This document shows, piece by piece, positions 1 to 4,869 of a stretch of DNA of 6,265 nt. The DNA is from Oligoflexia bacterium (GTDB lineage Bacteria; Bdellovibrionota; UBA1018; CAIMNF01), in contig CAIOKW010000009.1 in NCBI GenBank assembly GCA_903858975.1, positions 1 through 6,265 of the forward strand, in the 5' to 3' direction. The position numbers were made by a program, and so were the translations under genes. The notes below the pieces were generated by a model. The model saw only the letters and a program-made list of their open reading frames with translations. It made no database searches and was not told the DNA's origin. Each line of letters begins with the position of its first letter. Within the stretch, counting starts at the first letter, position 1.

Positions 1-692
1 CCATCAATCGGAAAGGTTTTGCTCTTGATGCCCGCGTAGACATTCTTAAAAAATGAACGCCCTGAATAGAAAAGAACTGGAACGGCAAGAGCAAAAGAGG
101 TCCATTCAAAGAGGGATTGAAAGGGTCCCTTAACCCCTGAATAAAGGGGAATGCTCATCAGCATGATATTCCCGGTCAAAGCCCCGGCAATACCCAGCGT
201 AACGAGATTCTTTCGGTTCAGCAGGGCAATCTTCTCGTCCTCGTTTTCATCATCACGAATCAGATGAGGCGAATACCCCCACTCCGAAATTTGCTCCGCC
301 ACTTTATTAGAATAGGTCGGATCCTTCAGTGTCACCGTGAGTACGGAAGTTCCCAGATTTAAGGAACAAGCACTGACATACTCTGGAATCACCTGAGGTA
401 GCTTTTCAAGTAACCAAAGGCACGCGGAACAATGAATGCCCTCTAGAAAAATGCGGATTTGAGACTCTGTATTTTTCCAATCAAATTTCACTTGGGTTTG
501 AGTAATCGGCTTCGGCGGAGTAAAGCACACACCGCTGTCTCTTAAACGATAGTATTCCTCTAAACCCGCGCTCGTTAAAATCTTAAAGACATTCTCGCAT
601 CCCCGACAGCAAAACTCATCTGTACTCGCCTCAGGAAGAGTCGAATTACAGTGTTTACAATGGATGAGTTGGGTTGCGAGCATCGTTTCCAT
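1..692 (-). CDS. ccoI: CcoI/FixI-type copper-translocating P1B-ATPase, N-terminal part (runs off left edge)
   Basis: This is the first 230 codons of a heavy-metal P-type ATPase of the CcoI/FixI class, an inner-membrane copper pump that in other bacteria supplies copper for cbb3-type cytochrome oxidase assembly. Seen directly: an N-terminal Cys-rich metal-binding module of the PF12156 type (C12, C15, C28, C29, C32; FCCRGC motif), then an HMA domain with GIHCSAC (C88, C91), then two hydrophobic segments at about 162-185 and 194-215. The rest, including the CPC membrane motif and DKTGT phosphorylation site, lies beyond the window. The chosen ATG (692) has AAGGA four bases upstream and lies 7 bp after the stop of the CBS gene, so the two are probably co-transcribed. 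An in-frame ATG at 683 is an alternative. The two-part metal-binding N-terminus favours CcoI/FixI over CopA, but a related copper ATPase is possible. Confidence 0.85.
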   Translation of the reverse strand, partial: METMLATQLIHCKHCNSTLPEASTDEFCCRGCENVFKILTSAGLEEYYRLRDSGVCFTPPKPITQTQVKFDWKNTESQIRIFLEGIHCSACLWLLEKLPQVIPEYVSACSLNLGTSVLTVTLKDPTYSNKVAEQISEWGYSPHLIRDDENEDEKIALLNRKNLVTLGIAGALTGNIMLMSIPLYSGVKGPFQSLFEWTSFALAVPVLFYSGRSFFKNVYAGIKSKTFPID

Positions 693-699
693 TCGTTCC

Positions 700-1122
700 T
701 TAGTAAGAGTGGCTCAATCGAGTGTGGAGTAGTTCATTCAAGGCATTTAAGGCATCGGAGGCTGTAAAAATTCCTACTAACCGGTGATTGTCCACCACGA
801 GCACGCTCCCAATTTTTTTCTCTGACATGGTTTTCACGACGTCATCGAGCTTGTTGCCAGGCTTCACGAGAAACACTTCATGGCTTGAGATTTCTTCTAC
901 TGTGGTCTTTTCTGCCTCGACTCCACGAATAGAAAGGGCCATCTTGACATCTCGGTCGCTGATCACTCCTGTGATCTGGCCTGCACACATTACGGGCAGG
1001 TGCCTGATTTGAAATTTTTTCATAAGGTTATGCGCCGCACTAAGTGTTTCTTCTGCGCCAATCGTATGCGGCATGACCGTCATAAACTTCATTACTGTCG
1101 GAATTCCCTTGTTCATGCTCAT
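700..1122 (-). CDS. Two-CBS-domain protein
   Basis: A small soluble protein of 140 residues made almost entirely of two CBS domains (about 11-65 and 76-130), which would pair to form one Bateman module. Both domains end in the ligand-contact pattern G-h-x-S/T-x-x-D: GVISDRD at 52-58 and GIFTASD at 117-123. Such modules commonly bind AMP, ATP or other adenosyl ligands and act as energy-state sensors; the ligand here cannot be read from sequence. No catalytic domain, signal peptide or membrane segment is present. The gene precedes the copper ATPase by 7 bp and is divergent from an Fnr-like regulator, which suggests a role linked to oxygen or respiratory metabolism (inference). The start at 1122 is preceded by a purine-rich AAAAGGGCGG stretch but by no ideal Shine-Dalgarno; an in-frame ATG two codons in (1116) is an alternative. 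Confidence 0.9.
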   Translation of the reverse strand: MSMNKGIPTVMKFMTVMPHTIGAEETLSAAHNLMKKFQIRHLPVMCAGQITGVISDRDVKMALSIRGVEAEKTTVEEISSHEVFLVKPGNKLDDVVKTMSEKKIGSVLVVDNHRLVGIFTASDALNALNELLHTRLSHSY

Positions 1123-1148
1123 CTAAAAAACCGCCCTTTTCTGTACCG

Positions 1149-1154
1149 ATTCTA
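1149..1154 (-). promoter_or_regulatory. Candidate -10 element for the CBS-ccoI operon
   Basis: On the minus strand this reads TAGAAT, five of six matches to TATAAT. It would place a transcription start near 1142, with a leader of about 20 bases to the CBS start codon. At a 17-bp spacer the -35 position reads TACCAC, a poor match, as expected for an activator-dependent promoter. The inverted repeat at 1195-1214 is centred about 62 bp upstream of the predicted start. Assigned by eye only. Confidence 0.4.
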
Positions 1155-1172
1155 GCGGCCTAGGCGGCTCGG

Positions 1173-1181
1173 TGGTATGAT
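1173..1181 (+). promoter_or_regulatory. Candidate extended -10 promoter for the fnr-like gene
   Basis: The sequence TGG-TATGAT fits an extended -10 element (TGn plus a five-of-six TATAAT match) and predicts a start near 1188, giving a leader of about 38 bases. No convincing -35 hexamer lies 16-18 bp upstream, which extended -10 promoters tolerate. The palindrome at 1195-1214 would lie at about +7 to +26. Confidence 0.35.
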
Positions 1182-1194
1182 GGGGAGAGTAATG

Positions 1195-1214
1195 AATATG
1201 ACGGGGATCATATT
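1195..1214. promoter_or_regulatory. Perfect inverted repeat, candidate Fnr/Crp-family operator
   Basis: Arms AATATGA (1195-1201) and TCATATT (1208-1214) are exact reverse complements around the spacer CGGGGA. The inner part, ATGAC-N4-ATCAT, keeps the geometry of the E. coli FNR site TTGAT-N4-ATCAA: 14 bp, with TGA/TCA cores four bases from each other's flanking base. It lies in the 103-bp gap between the divergent CBS-ccoI operon and the fnr-like gene. The fit to the Crp/Fnr family is by symmetry and spacing; which protein binds is inference. As RNA it could also form a weak 7-bp hairpin just before the fnr ribosome-binding site. Confidence 0.5.
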
Positions 1215-1225
1215 TCGGGAGATCT

Positions 1226-1912
1226 ATGGCATCAGAATCAATTAAAGGTAAATGTGAAGACTGTGGGAGTCGTTCTCAAAGCTTACTCTGCTCTCTGAAG
1301 GGCGAGGATCTGAGGCTGATCGATGATGCAAAATTTCATCAACAATTTAAAACGGGTCAAAGCCTATTTTATGCAGGTAACCCGGCATCGGGCATTTACT
1401 GCATCGTCTCGGGGACGGTAAAACTCGAGATTCACGATGGGGAAGGAAAAACCCAGATTGCCCAAGTCTACAGCGCAGGGGGTATGATTGGGTATCGCGC
1501 TTTGTTTACGGAAGAACCCTATCTCAGTAGCGCCATTGCTTCAGAGCCAAGTGAAGTTTGCTATATCCCCAAAAACACGATTATGGACCTCATTCAAAAA
1601 AAGCCGGATTTAGCGATGAAGTTTTTGATCCAGCTGTCTGAAGATTTTAGAATGATGGAAACTCGCCTTCACCGAATCTCCTCAAATCCCGCACCTGAAA
1701 GAATCGCAGAAGCGCTGCTCTTCTTAAGAGAGAATTTCGAAGACAAAAATTGGACTCGTAAAGAAATTGCGGAGTGGGCGGGCACGACTACCGAAACCGT
1801 GATTCGAACCTTGGCTCAATTTGAAGAAGAAGGCTTAATTGAGCAAAAAGGGCGCATCATCAGCATTTTAAAAAGAGATGTGCTTTTCAAGCGCGCAAAA
1901 ATTTCGATATAA
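1226..1912 (+). CDS. Fnr-like transcriptional regulator, candidate 4Fe-4S oxygen sensor
   Basis: A Crp/Fnr-family DNA-binding regulator of 228 residues, close to the length of E. coli FNR. In order: an N-terminal cysteine cluster C10-x2-C13-x8-C22, a cyclic-nucleotide-binding-like beta-roll (about 27-120), a dimerisation helix (about 125-152), and a winged helix-turn-helix (about 156-216). C112, in the context VCYIP, aligns with E. coli FNR Cys122 (VCEIP). All four candidate cluster ligands are therefore present, although FNR itself uses x2 and x5 spacing. The recognition helix reads TTTETVIRTLAQF; E190 and R194 match the FNR/CRP DNA-contacting Glu and Arg, while I193 replaces FNR Ser212. GGGAG lies four bases before the ATG. 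The regulator is divergent from the CBS-copper ATPase genes, its likely targets. A redox or NO sensor, or a family member without a cluster, remains possible. Confidence 0.9.
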   Translation: MASESIKGKCEDCGSRSQSLLCSLKGEDLRLIDDAKFHQQFKTGQSLFYAGNPASGIYCIVSGTVKLEIHDGEGKTQIAQVYSAGGMIGYRALFTEEPYLSSAIASEPSEVCYIPKNTIMDLIQKKPDLAMKFLIQLSEDFRMMETRLHRISSNPAPERIAEALLFLRENFEDKNWTRKEIAEWAGTTTETVIRTLAQFEEEGLIEQKGRIISILKRDVLFKRAKISI

Positions 1913-1941
1913 AAAAAGCCCCGAGAGTAAACTCTCGAGGC
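1911..1941 (-). terminator. Intrinsic terminator of slyD, overlapping the fnr-like stop codon
   Basis: The stem GCCCCGAGAG (1918-1927) pairs with CTCTCGAGGC (1932-1941) around a 4-base loop. In minus-strand RNA the one irregular pair is a tolerated G-U and the hairpin is followed by seven U (1917-1911). In plus-strand RNA the same position is a C-A mismatch and only a broken U stretch follows. It is therefore a good terminator for slyD and a weaker one for the fnr-like gene. The U-tract includes two bases of the fnr-like TAA stop. Confidence 0.8.
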
Positions 1942-1954
1942 CTCTTAAAATTTA

Positions 1955-1972
1955 AAGATCAAGGTTGATCTT
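1955..1972. repeat. 8-bp perfect palindrome over the slyD stop codon
   Basis: AAGATCAA and TTGATCTT are exact reverse complements separated by GG. The right end covers two bases of the slyD stop codon. In slyD mRNA it forms a stem of about 7 bp with a 4-base loop, 13 bases before the terminator hairpin, giving two hairpins in tandem at the 3' end. No T-run follows it directly, so it is not itself a standard terminator; an mRNA-stabilising stem is one possibility. Confidence 0.5.
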
Positions 1973-2459
1973 AGTGGTGATGATGTCCACCTGCTCCGTG
2001 CGCGTGGCCGTGAGCCATTTCTTCAGGGGTTGCATCACGAATCGCCATGACTTCAACATCGAAGGTAAGGTCTTCGCCAGCAAGCGGATGATTCCCATCG
2101 AGCTTCACGCTCTCGCCCATCACTTCAAGAACTCGGAACAAAAGCATCTCGCCGTTCGGTCCATTTGCTTGAAACTGATCGCCTTCCGCAAGTTCTTCTG
2201 AATTCGGAAGTTTCTCGCGAGGCACTTCAACCACGAGTTGCTCATCAGCAACACCGTAAGCATCTGCAGCTGCAACTTCAATCTTACGTTGATCGCCGAC
2301 ACTGAGGAGAGCCATTGCCTTCTCAAGACCGGGAATAATTTGGCTCATGCCTTCGAGGTAAGAGAATGGAGCATCTGAATCACGAGATGTATCAATCACT
2401 TCTCCGCTAGAATCGGTTAATGTGTAATGGAACGAAATAACGCGCTTAGTCGCTGTCAT
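1971..2459 (-). CDS. slyD: SlyD-type FKBP peptidyl-prolyl cis-trans isomerase with His-rich tail
   Basis: A cytoplasmic prolyl isomerase and chaperone of the SlyD family. The FKBP domain is split (about 1-72 and 118-145) by the insert-in-flap chaperone domain (about 73-117). The family signature NHPLAG is at 123-128, followed by LTFDVEV. The C-terminus carries seven histidines in the last 13 residues (HGHAHGAGGHHHH), shorter than the E. coli tail but of the same metal-binding type. In E. coli SlyD this tail binds nickel and aids hydrogenase maturation; metal preference here is not known. At 162 residues it falls within the family range. There is no signal peptide. The start is secured by AGGTGAT three bases upstream. 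The gene stands alone, divergent from the asparaginase gene and convergent with the fnr-like gene. Confidence 0.93.
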   Translation of the reverse strand: MTATKRVISFHYTLTDSSGEVIDTSRDSDAPFSYLEGMSQIIPGLEKAMALLSVGDQRKIEVAAADAYGVADEQLVVEVPREKLPNSEELAEGDQFQANGPNGEMLLFRVLEVMGESVKLDGNHPLAGEDLTFDVEVMAIRDATPEEMAHGHAHGAGGHHHH

Positions 2460-2494
2460 GGTATCACCTTTCTAAAAATGAATGCCATCAGCCA

Positions 2495-2522
2495 ATCATA
2501 AAAAGTGGGGGAAGTCATACAA
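2495..2522 (-). promoter_or_regulatory. Candidate slyD promoter
   Basis: On the minus strand the -10 reads TATGAT (2500-2495), five of six to consensus. A weak -35, TTGTAT (2522-2517), lies 16 bp upstream. The predicted start near 2488 gives a leader of about 29 bases ending in the strong slyD Shine-Dalgarno. Assigned by eye. Confidence 0.35.
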
Positions 2523-2528
2523 ATTCGC

Positions 2529-2534
2529 TATACT
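2529..2534 (+). promoter_or_regulatory. Candidate -10 element of ansA
   Basis: TATACT matches five of six bases of TATAAT and ends seven bases before the ATG at 2542. Normal spacing would put the transcription start on or next to the A of that codon, implying a leaderless or nearly leaderless mRNA. No clear -35 is seen at 16-18 bp. Confidence 0.4.
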
Positions 2535-2541
2535 GAGACTT

Positions 2542-3606
2542 ATGACAAAACCAAAAATTCTGGTCATTTATACCGGCGGAACCTTTGGAATGGACGAAAA
2601 CCTTGAGATCCCTAAACTCTCGGCAAAAGCCCTTGAAAAACGACTTTATCAGCAAGTTCCAGAAATGGAAAAAATTGCGGATATTGCCGTCCAAATCGTT
2701 TTCAATACGGATAGCTGCCAAATGGGCACAGAGCATTGGTTCACCCTTGCGCATCACATTCATCAGCAAGGGAAACACTATGAGGGAATCGTGATCTTGC
2801 ACGGTACGGACACCCTCGCGCACACCGCAGCGGCACTCTCCTATCTCCTTTCTCCTAGCCCCGTACCCATCGTCATTACAGGCGCGCAAAAACCTTTAAG
2901 CACCCTCAGAAACGATGCTCGCACCAATCTCCTCACTGCACTTGAAGTCGCGGCGAACGCTCCGAAAGAACTCCAAAATCGCGTCATGGTTGCGTTCCAT
3001 GACGAACTCTTCCTGGGAAGTCGAGTTCGCAAATTTAGCGCGCTCGATTTTGCTGCGTTTGAAAGCCCCCGCTTTCCTCGTCTGGCGCGGGTCGGGAGTA
3101 GCATTCAATTTGAATCCGTAATCCATCATCTTCCAAAGCTCAAAAAAGGGAGACCGATGATTGAAGGATTTCAAACGGAGGTCCTCACCTCACCCCAAAT
3201 TCTAAAGGCAGAAGTAACCCCAGAGTTCGCAAGCGCAATATTTAGCAGAGCCGTGCTTGAGCAACTCGATGCGATCTTACTCACCCTTTATCCATCGGGT
3301 ACAGCTCCAACAGAACGACCGGACTTTCTACGTTTTCTCAAGGACTCAAAGGAATATCATTGCCCTATCCTTGCAATCACCGAGCGCGCCGATGCCCCGA
3401 TTAAGCTCTCTTCTTATGCTTCGGGAAAAACATTGATGAAGGAAGGAGTTCTTTGGTGCCAGGACCTCACCCCAGAGGCTGCATTGGTGAAAATCATGTT
3501 GCTCCAAATTCAACTTCATAAAAAACCAGAGCTAGGCCGAAAACAAAGGGCCAAAGCCATTGCGCTTCAGTGGTCTAAACCCTTAAGTGATGAGTCATCG
3601 ATCTAA
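2542..3606 (+). CDS. ansA: Type I (cytoplasmic) L-asparaginase
   Basis: Hydrolyses L-asparagine to aspartate and ammonia. The 354-residue protein resembles E. coli AnsA in length and motif order: TGGTFGM at 11-17 with nucleophile-type T14, DSC at 57-59 (DSS in many homologues), HGTDT at 87-91 with T89-D90, TGAQKPL at 113-119, and K164 in the position of the catalytic lysine. The absence of a signal peptide and the LRNDARTNLLTALEVAAN stretch favour the type I family. Two differences stand out: the active-site loop has EIP where AnsA has YIP, and the AnsA allosteric Cys273 position appears to be Arg. The start at 2542 is chosen because homology begins there; an in-frame ATG at 2482 would add 20 unconserved residues and cover the -10 element. 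There is no good Shine-Dalgarno. The gene ends 6 bp from the convergent rnhB. Confidence 0.9.
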   Translation: MTKPKILVIYTGGTFGMDENLEIPKLSAKALEKRLYQQVPEMEKIADIAVQIVFNTDSCQMGTEHWFTLAHHIHQQGKHYEGIVILHGTDTLAHTAAALSYLLSPSPVPIVITGAQKPLSTLRNDARTNLLTALEVAANAPKELQNRVMVAFHDELFLGSRVRKFSALDFAAFESPRFPRLARVGSSIQFESVIHHLPKLKKGRPMIEGFQTEVLTSPQILKAEVTPEFASAIFSRAVLEQLDAILLTLYPSGTAPTERPDFLRFLKDSKEYHCPILAITERADAPIKLSSYASGKTLMKEGVLWCQDLTPEAALVKIMLLQIQLHKKPELGRKQRAKAIALQWSKPLSDESSI

Positions 3607-3612
3607 ACCGAA

Positions 3613-4308
3613 TTACTGAACGCCCTTAAAACCACGGCGATGAATCGGCGTTGATCCTAAGGCTAGAATTTGGGCTTTATGAAATGGCGTGGGATATCCC
3701 TTGTGCTTTTTCAAACCATAACCAGGATATTTCAATTCGAGTTGTTCCATGAGTTCGTCCCGATAGACTTTTGCAAAAACCGACCCACAGGCAATCGTCA
3801 GCGCCCTCAAATCGCCCTTCACTAGCGCATGCCCACGATCTTTCAAGGCCATCGGAACTAAATTTCCATCGATGAGGACGGCATCGGCCTTACGTCCCAG
3901 GCGTTTCTCTAAAGTCTCAACGGCACGAACCATCGCAAGCTGGGAGGCATAGAGGATGTTCAATTCAGCAATCTCATCCACGCTCGCCTCTTCGACTTGA
4001 AAGCCCATGAGATAAGGCTCAAGCGCCCTTCCGAGGGGGGCACGATCGCTTTCGGCGATGAGCTTACTGTCTTTCACCTTGAGAAGAGGATGCTCAGAAT
4101 CACCTTTGGGGCGCGCTCCTTGAAGTGAGAAACCAAGCTTCAGCACTTCGTCTAAAGAAATCGCAGCAGCTCCAGCCACCACGGGCCCCGCTAAACAGCC
4201 TCGACCCACTTCATCAACTCCAATAATTAAAGCTTGAGACGCAAAAAAGCCCAAGGAAGCTTCGGAAGTAAGATCCGGAAAACTAGCCTTGGGCTTTTTT
4301 AAGATCAT
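3613..4308 (-). CDS. rnhB: Ribonuclease HII
   Basis: Cleaves RNA-DNA hybrids and nicks at single ribonucleotides in DNA, starting ribonucleotide excision repair. All family hallmarks are present: DEVGRG with D32 and E33, the GRG ribonucleotide-recognition motif at 35-37, LKVKDSK around 76-82, LIDG with D147, KGD with D166, FAKVYRD at 178-184, and HKGYPT with Y205, the tyrosine expected to stack at the ribonucleotide. D32, E33, D147 and D166 form the DEDD metal site. At 231 residues it is slightly longer than usual, from about 20 extra N-terminal residues and a short insert at about 60-73. It follows rplS by 13 bp, as in many genomes. No Shine-Dalgarno precedes the ATG, and the first 22 codons contain a strong terminator hairpin, so the true start is less certain than the identity. 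Confidence 0.93.
   Translation of the reverse strand: MILKKPKASFPDLTSEASLGFFASQALIIGVDEVGRGCLAGPVVAGAAAISLDEVLKLGFSLQGARPKGDSEHPLLKVKDSKLIAESDRAPLGRALEPYLMGFQVEEASVDEIAELNILYASQLAMVRAVETLEKRLGRKADAVLIDGNLVPMALKDRGHALVKGDLRALTIACGSVFAKVYRDELMEQLELKYPGYGLKKHKGYPTPFHKAQILALGSTPIHRRGFKGVQ
4243..4300 (-). terminator. Bidirectional intrinsic terminator after rplS, embedded in the rnhB 5' coding region
   Basis: Perfect 14-bp arms: AAAAAAGCCCAAGG (4243-4256) and CCTTGGGCTTTTTT (4287-4300). The 30-base interval can itself fold through TTCGGA/TCCGGA (4261-4266 with 4274-4279, one G-U). On either strand the GC-rich stem is followed by six T, so it should work in both directions. On the minus strand it lies 22-79 bases after the rplS stop codon, the usual place for an rplS terminator, yet it falls within codons 3-22 of rnhB. 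Confidence 0.8.
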
Positions 4309-4321
4309 TTATAAGTAGTGC

Positions 4322-4783
4322 TTAGTTCTTGCTTGATGCTTTAGCAGCAGCTGAAGCAGCCGCTGACTCGCGAGACTGAACATCACGTTCAACCTTCGCA
4401 GCTTTTCCTTCAAGACCACGAAGATAGTAAAGTTTAGAACGACGTACTTTACCGCGTGATACTACTTCGATATCTGCAACGCTAGGTGAGCTTTCAAGGA
4501 AAATACGCTCAACGCCAACACCGTGAGAAATTTTACGAACGATGAAAGATTTTCCACCGCCGCGGTTTCCGCGTTTAATCACGGTACCTTCGAAAAGCTG
4601 AATACGCTCTTTTTCACCCTCTTTAATTTTTACGTGAACTTTAATGGTGTCCCCAGATGAAAACTCTGGGAAGTTGGTGCGCATTAAGCCAGCATCAACT
4701 GCTTCTACAGTAGAAGACAATCCATGAGAGTTATCATATTGTGCTTTTCTTCGAGATTTACGTTTAACTAACTTCTGTGCCAT
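4322..4783 (-). CDS. rplS: Large-subunit ribosomal protein L19, with N- and C-terminal extensions
   Basis: A 50S ribosomal protein at the interface with the 30S subunit. The core at about 37-134 matches L19 throughout: PEFSSGDTIKVHVKI, KERIQLFEGTVI, FIVRKISHGVGVERIF, the GKVRRSKLYYLR signature at 111-122, and GKAAKV. At 153 residues it is longer than the usual 115 or so. About 20 extra residues at the N-terminus are very basic (KLVKRKSRRK), and the last 20 or so are Ser/Ala-rich. GGAG seven bases before the ATG supports this start, so the N-terminal extension is probably real. The extension could make extra rRNA contacts (inference). The gene follows the SPOUT methyltransferase by 86 bp, so it may have its own promoter. 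Confidence 0.96.
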   Translation of the reverse strand: MAQKLVKRKSRRKAQYDNSHGLSSTVEAVDAGLMRTNFPEFSSGDTIKVHVKIKEGEKERIQLFEGTVIKRGNRGGGKSFIVRKISHGVGVERIFLESSPSVADIEVVSRGKVRRSKLYYLRGLEGKAAKVERDVQSRESAAASAAAKASSKN

Positions 4784-4869
4784 GGTCTTACTCCGACAGG
4801 GATTAAAAAAATTTTTACTTTAGGAAACCTAATCTTTAACAAGACTTAAAGAATCTGACAATCCTTTTT
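4784..4869 (-). promoter_or_regulatory. rplS leader region with a weak promoter candidate and small hairpin
   Basis: This is the longest gap in the right-hand gene block and is AT-rich. On the minus strand, TTGTCA (4861-4856) and TAAAGA (4838-4833) are 17 bp apart; the -35 is good but the -10 is poor (three of six). TTAGG/CCTAA (4820-4824 with 4828-4832) forms a 5-bp stem with a 3-base loop, followed by an A/T-rich tract and then the rplS Shine-Dalgarno. I do not recognise a known ribosomal-protein leader here. Confidence 0.25.

Noticed and set aside
1955..1972. Palindrome containing ATCAA and TTGAT as an FNR box
   Set aside because: The half-sites are in the reverse order (ATCAA first, then TTGAT, 2 bp apart). 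FNR sites need TTGAT-N4-ATCAA. It also lies at a gene 3' end.
2482..2541. Upstream in-frame ATG adding 20 residues to the asparaginase
   Set aside because: The added residues look unlike any asparaginase N-terminus, no Shine-Dalgarno precedes 2482, and the stretch contains the likely -10 element. Homology begins at the ATG at 2542.
3061..3076. GAAAGC-CCCC-GCTTTC hairpin
   Set aside because: It is inside the conserved ansA coding region and has no T-run on either side, so it is probably incidental.
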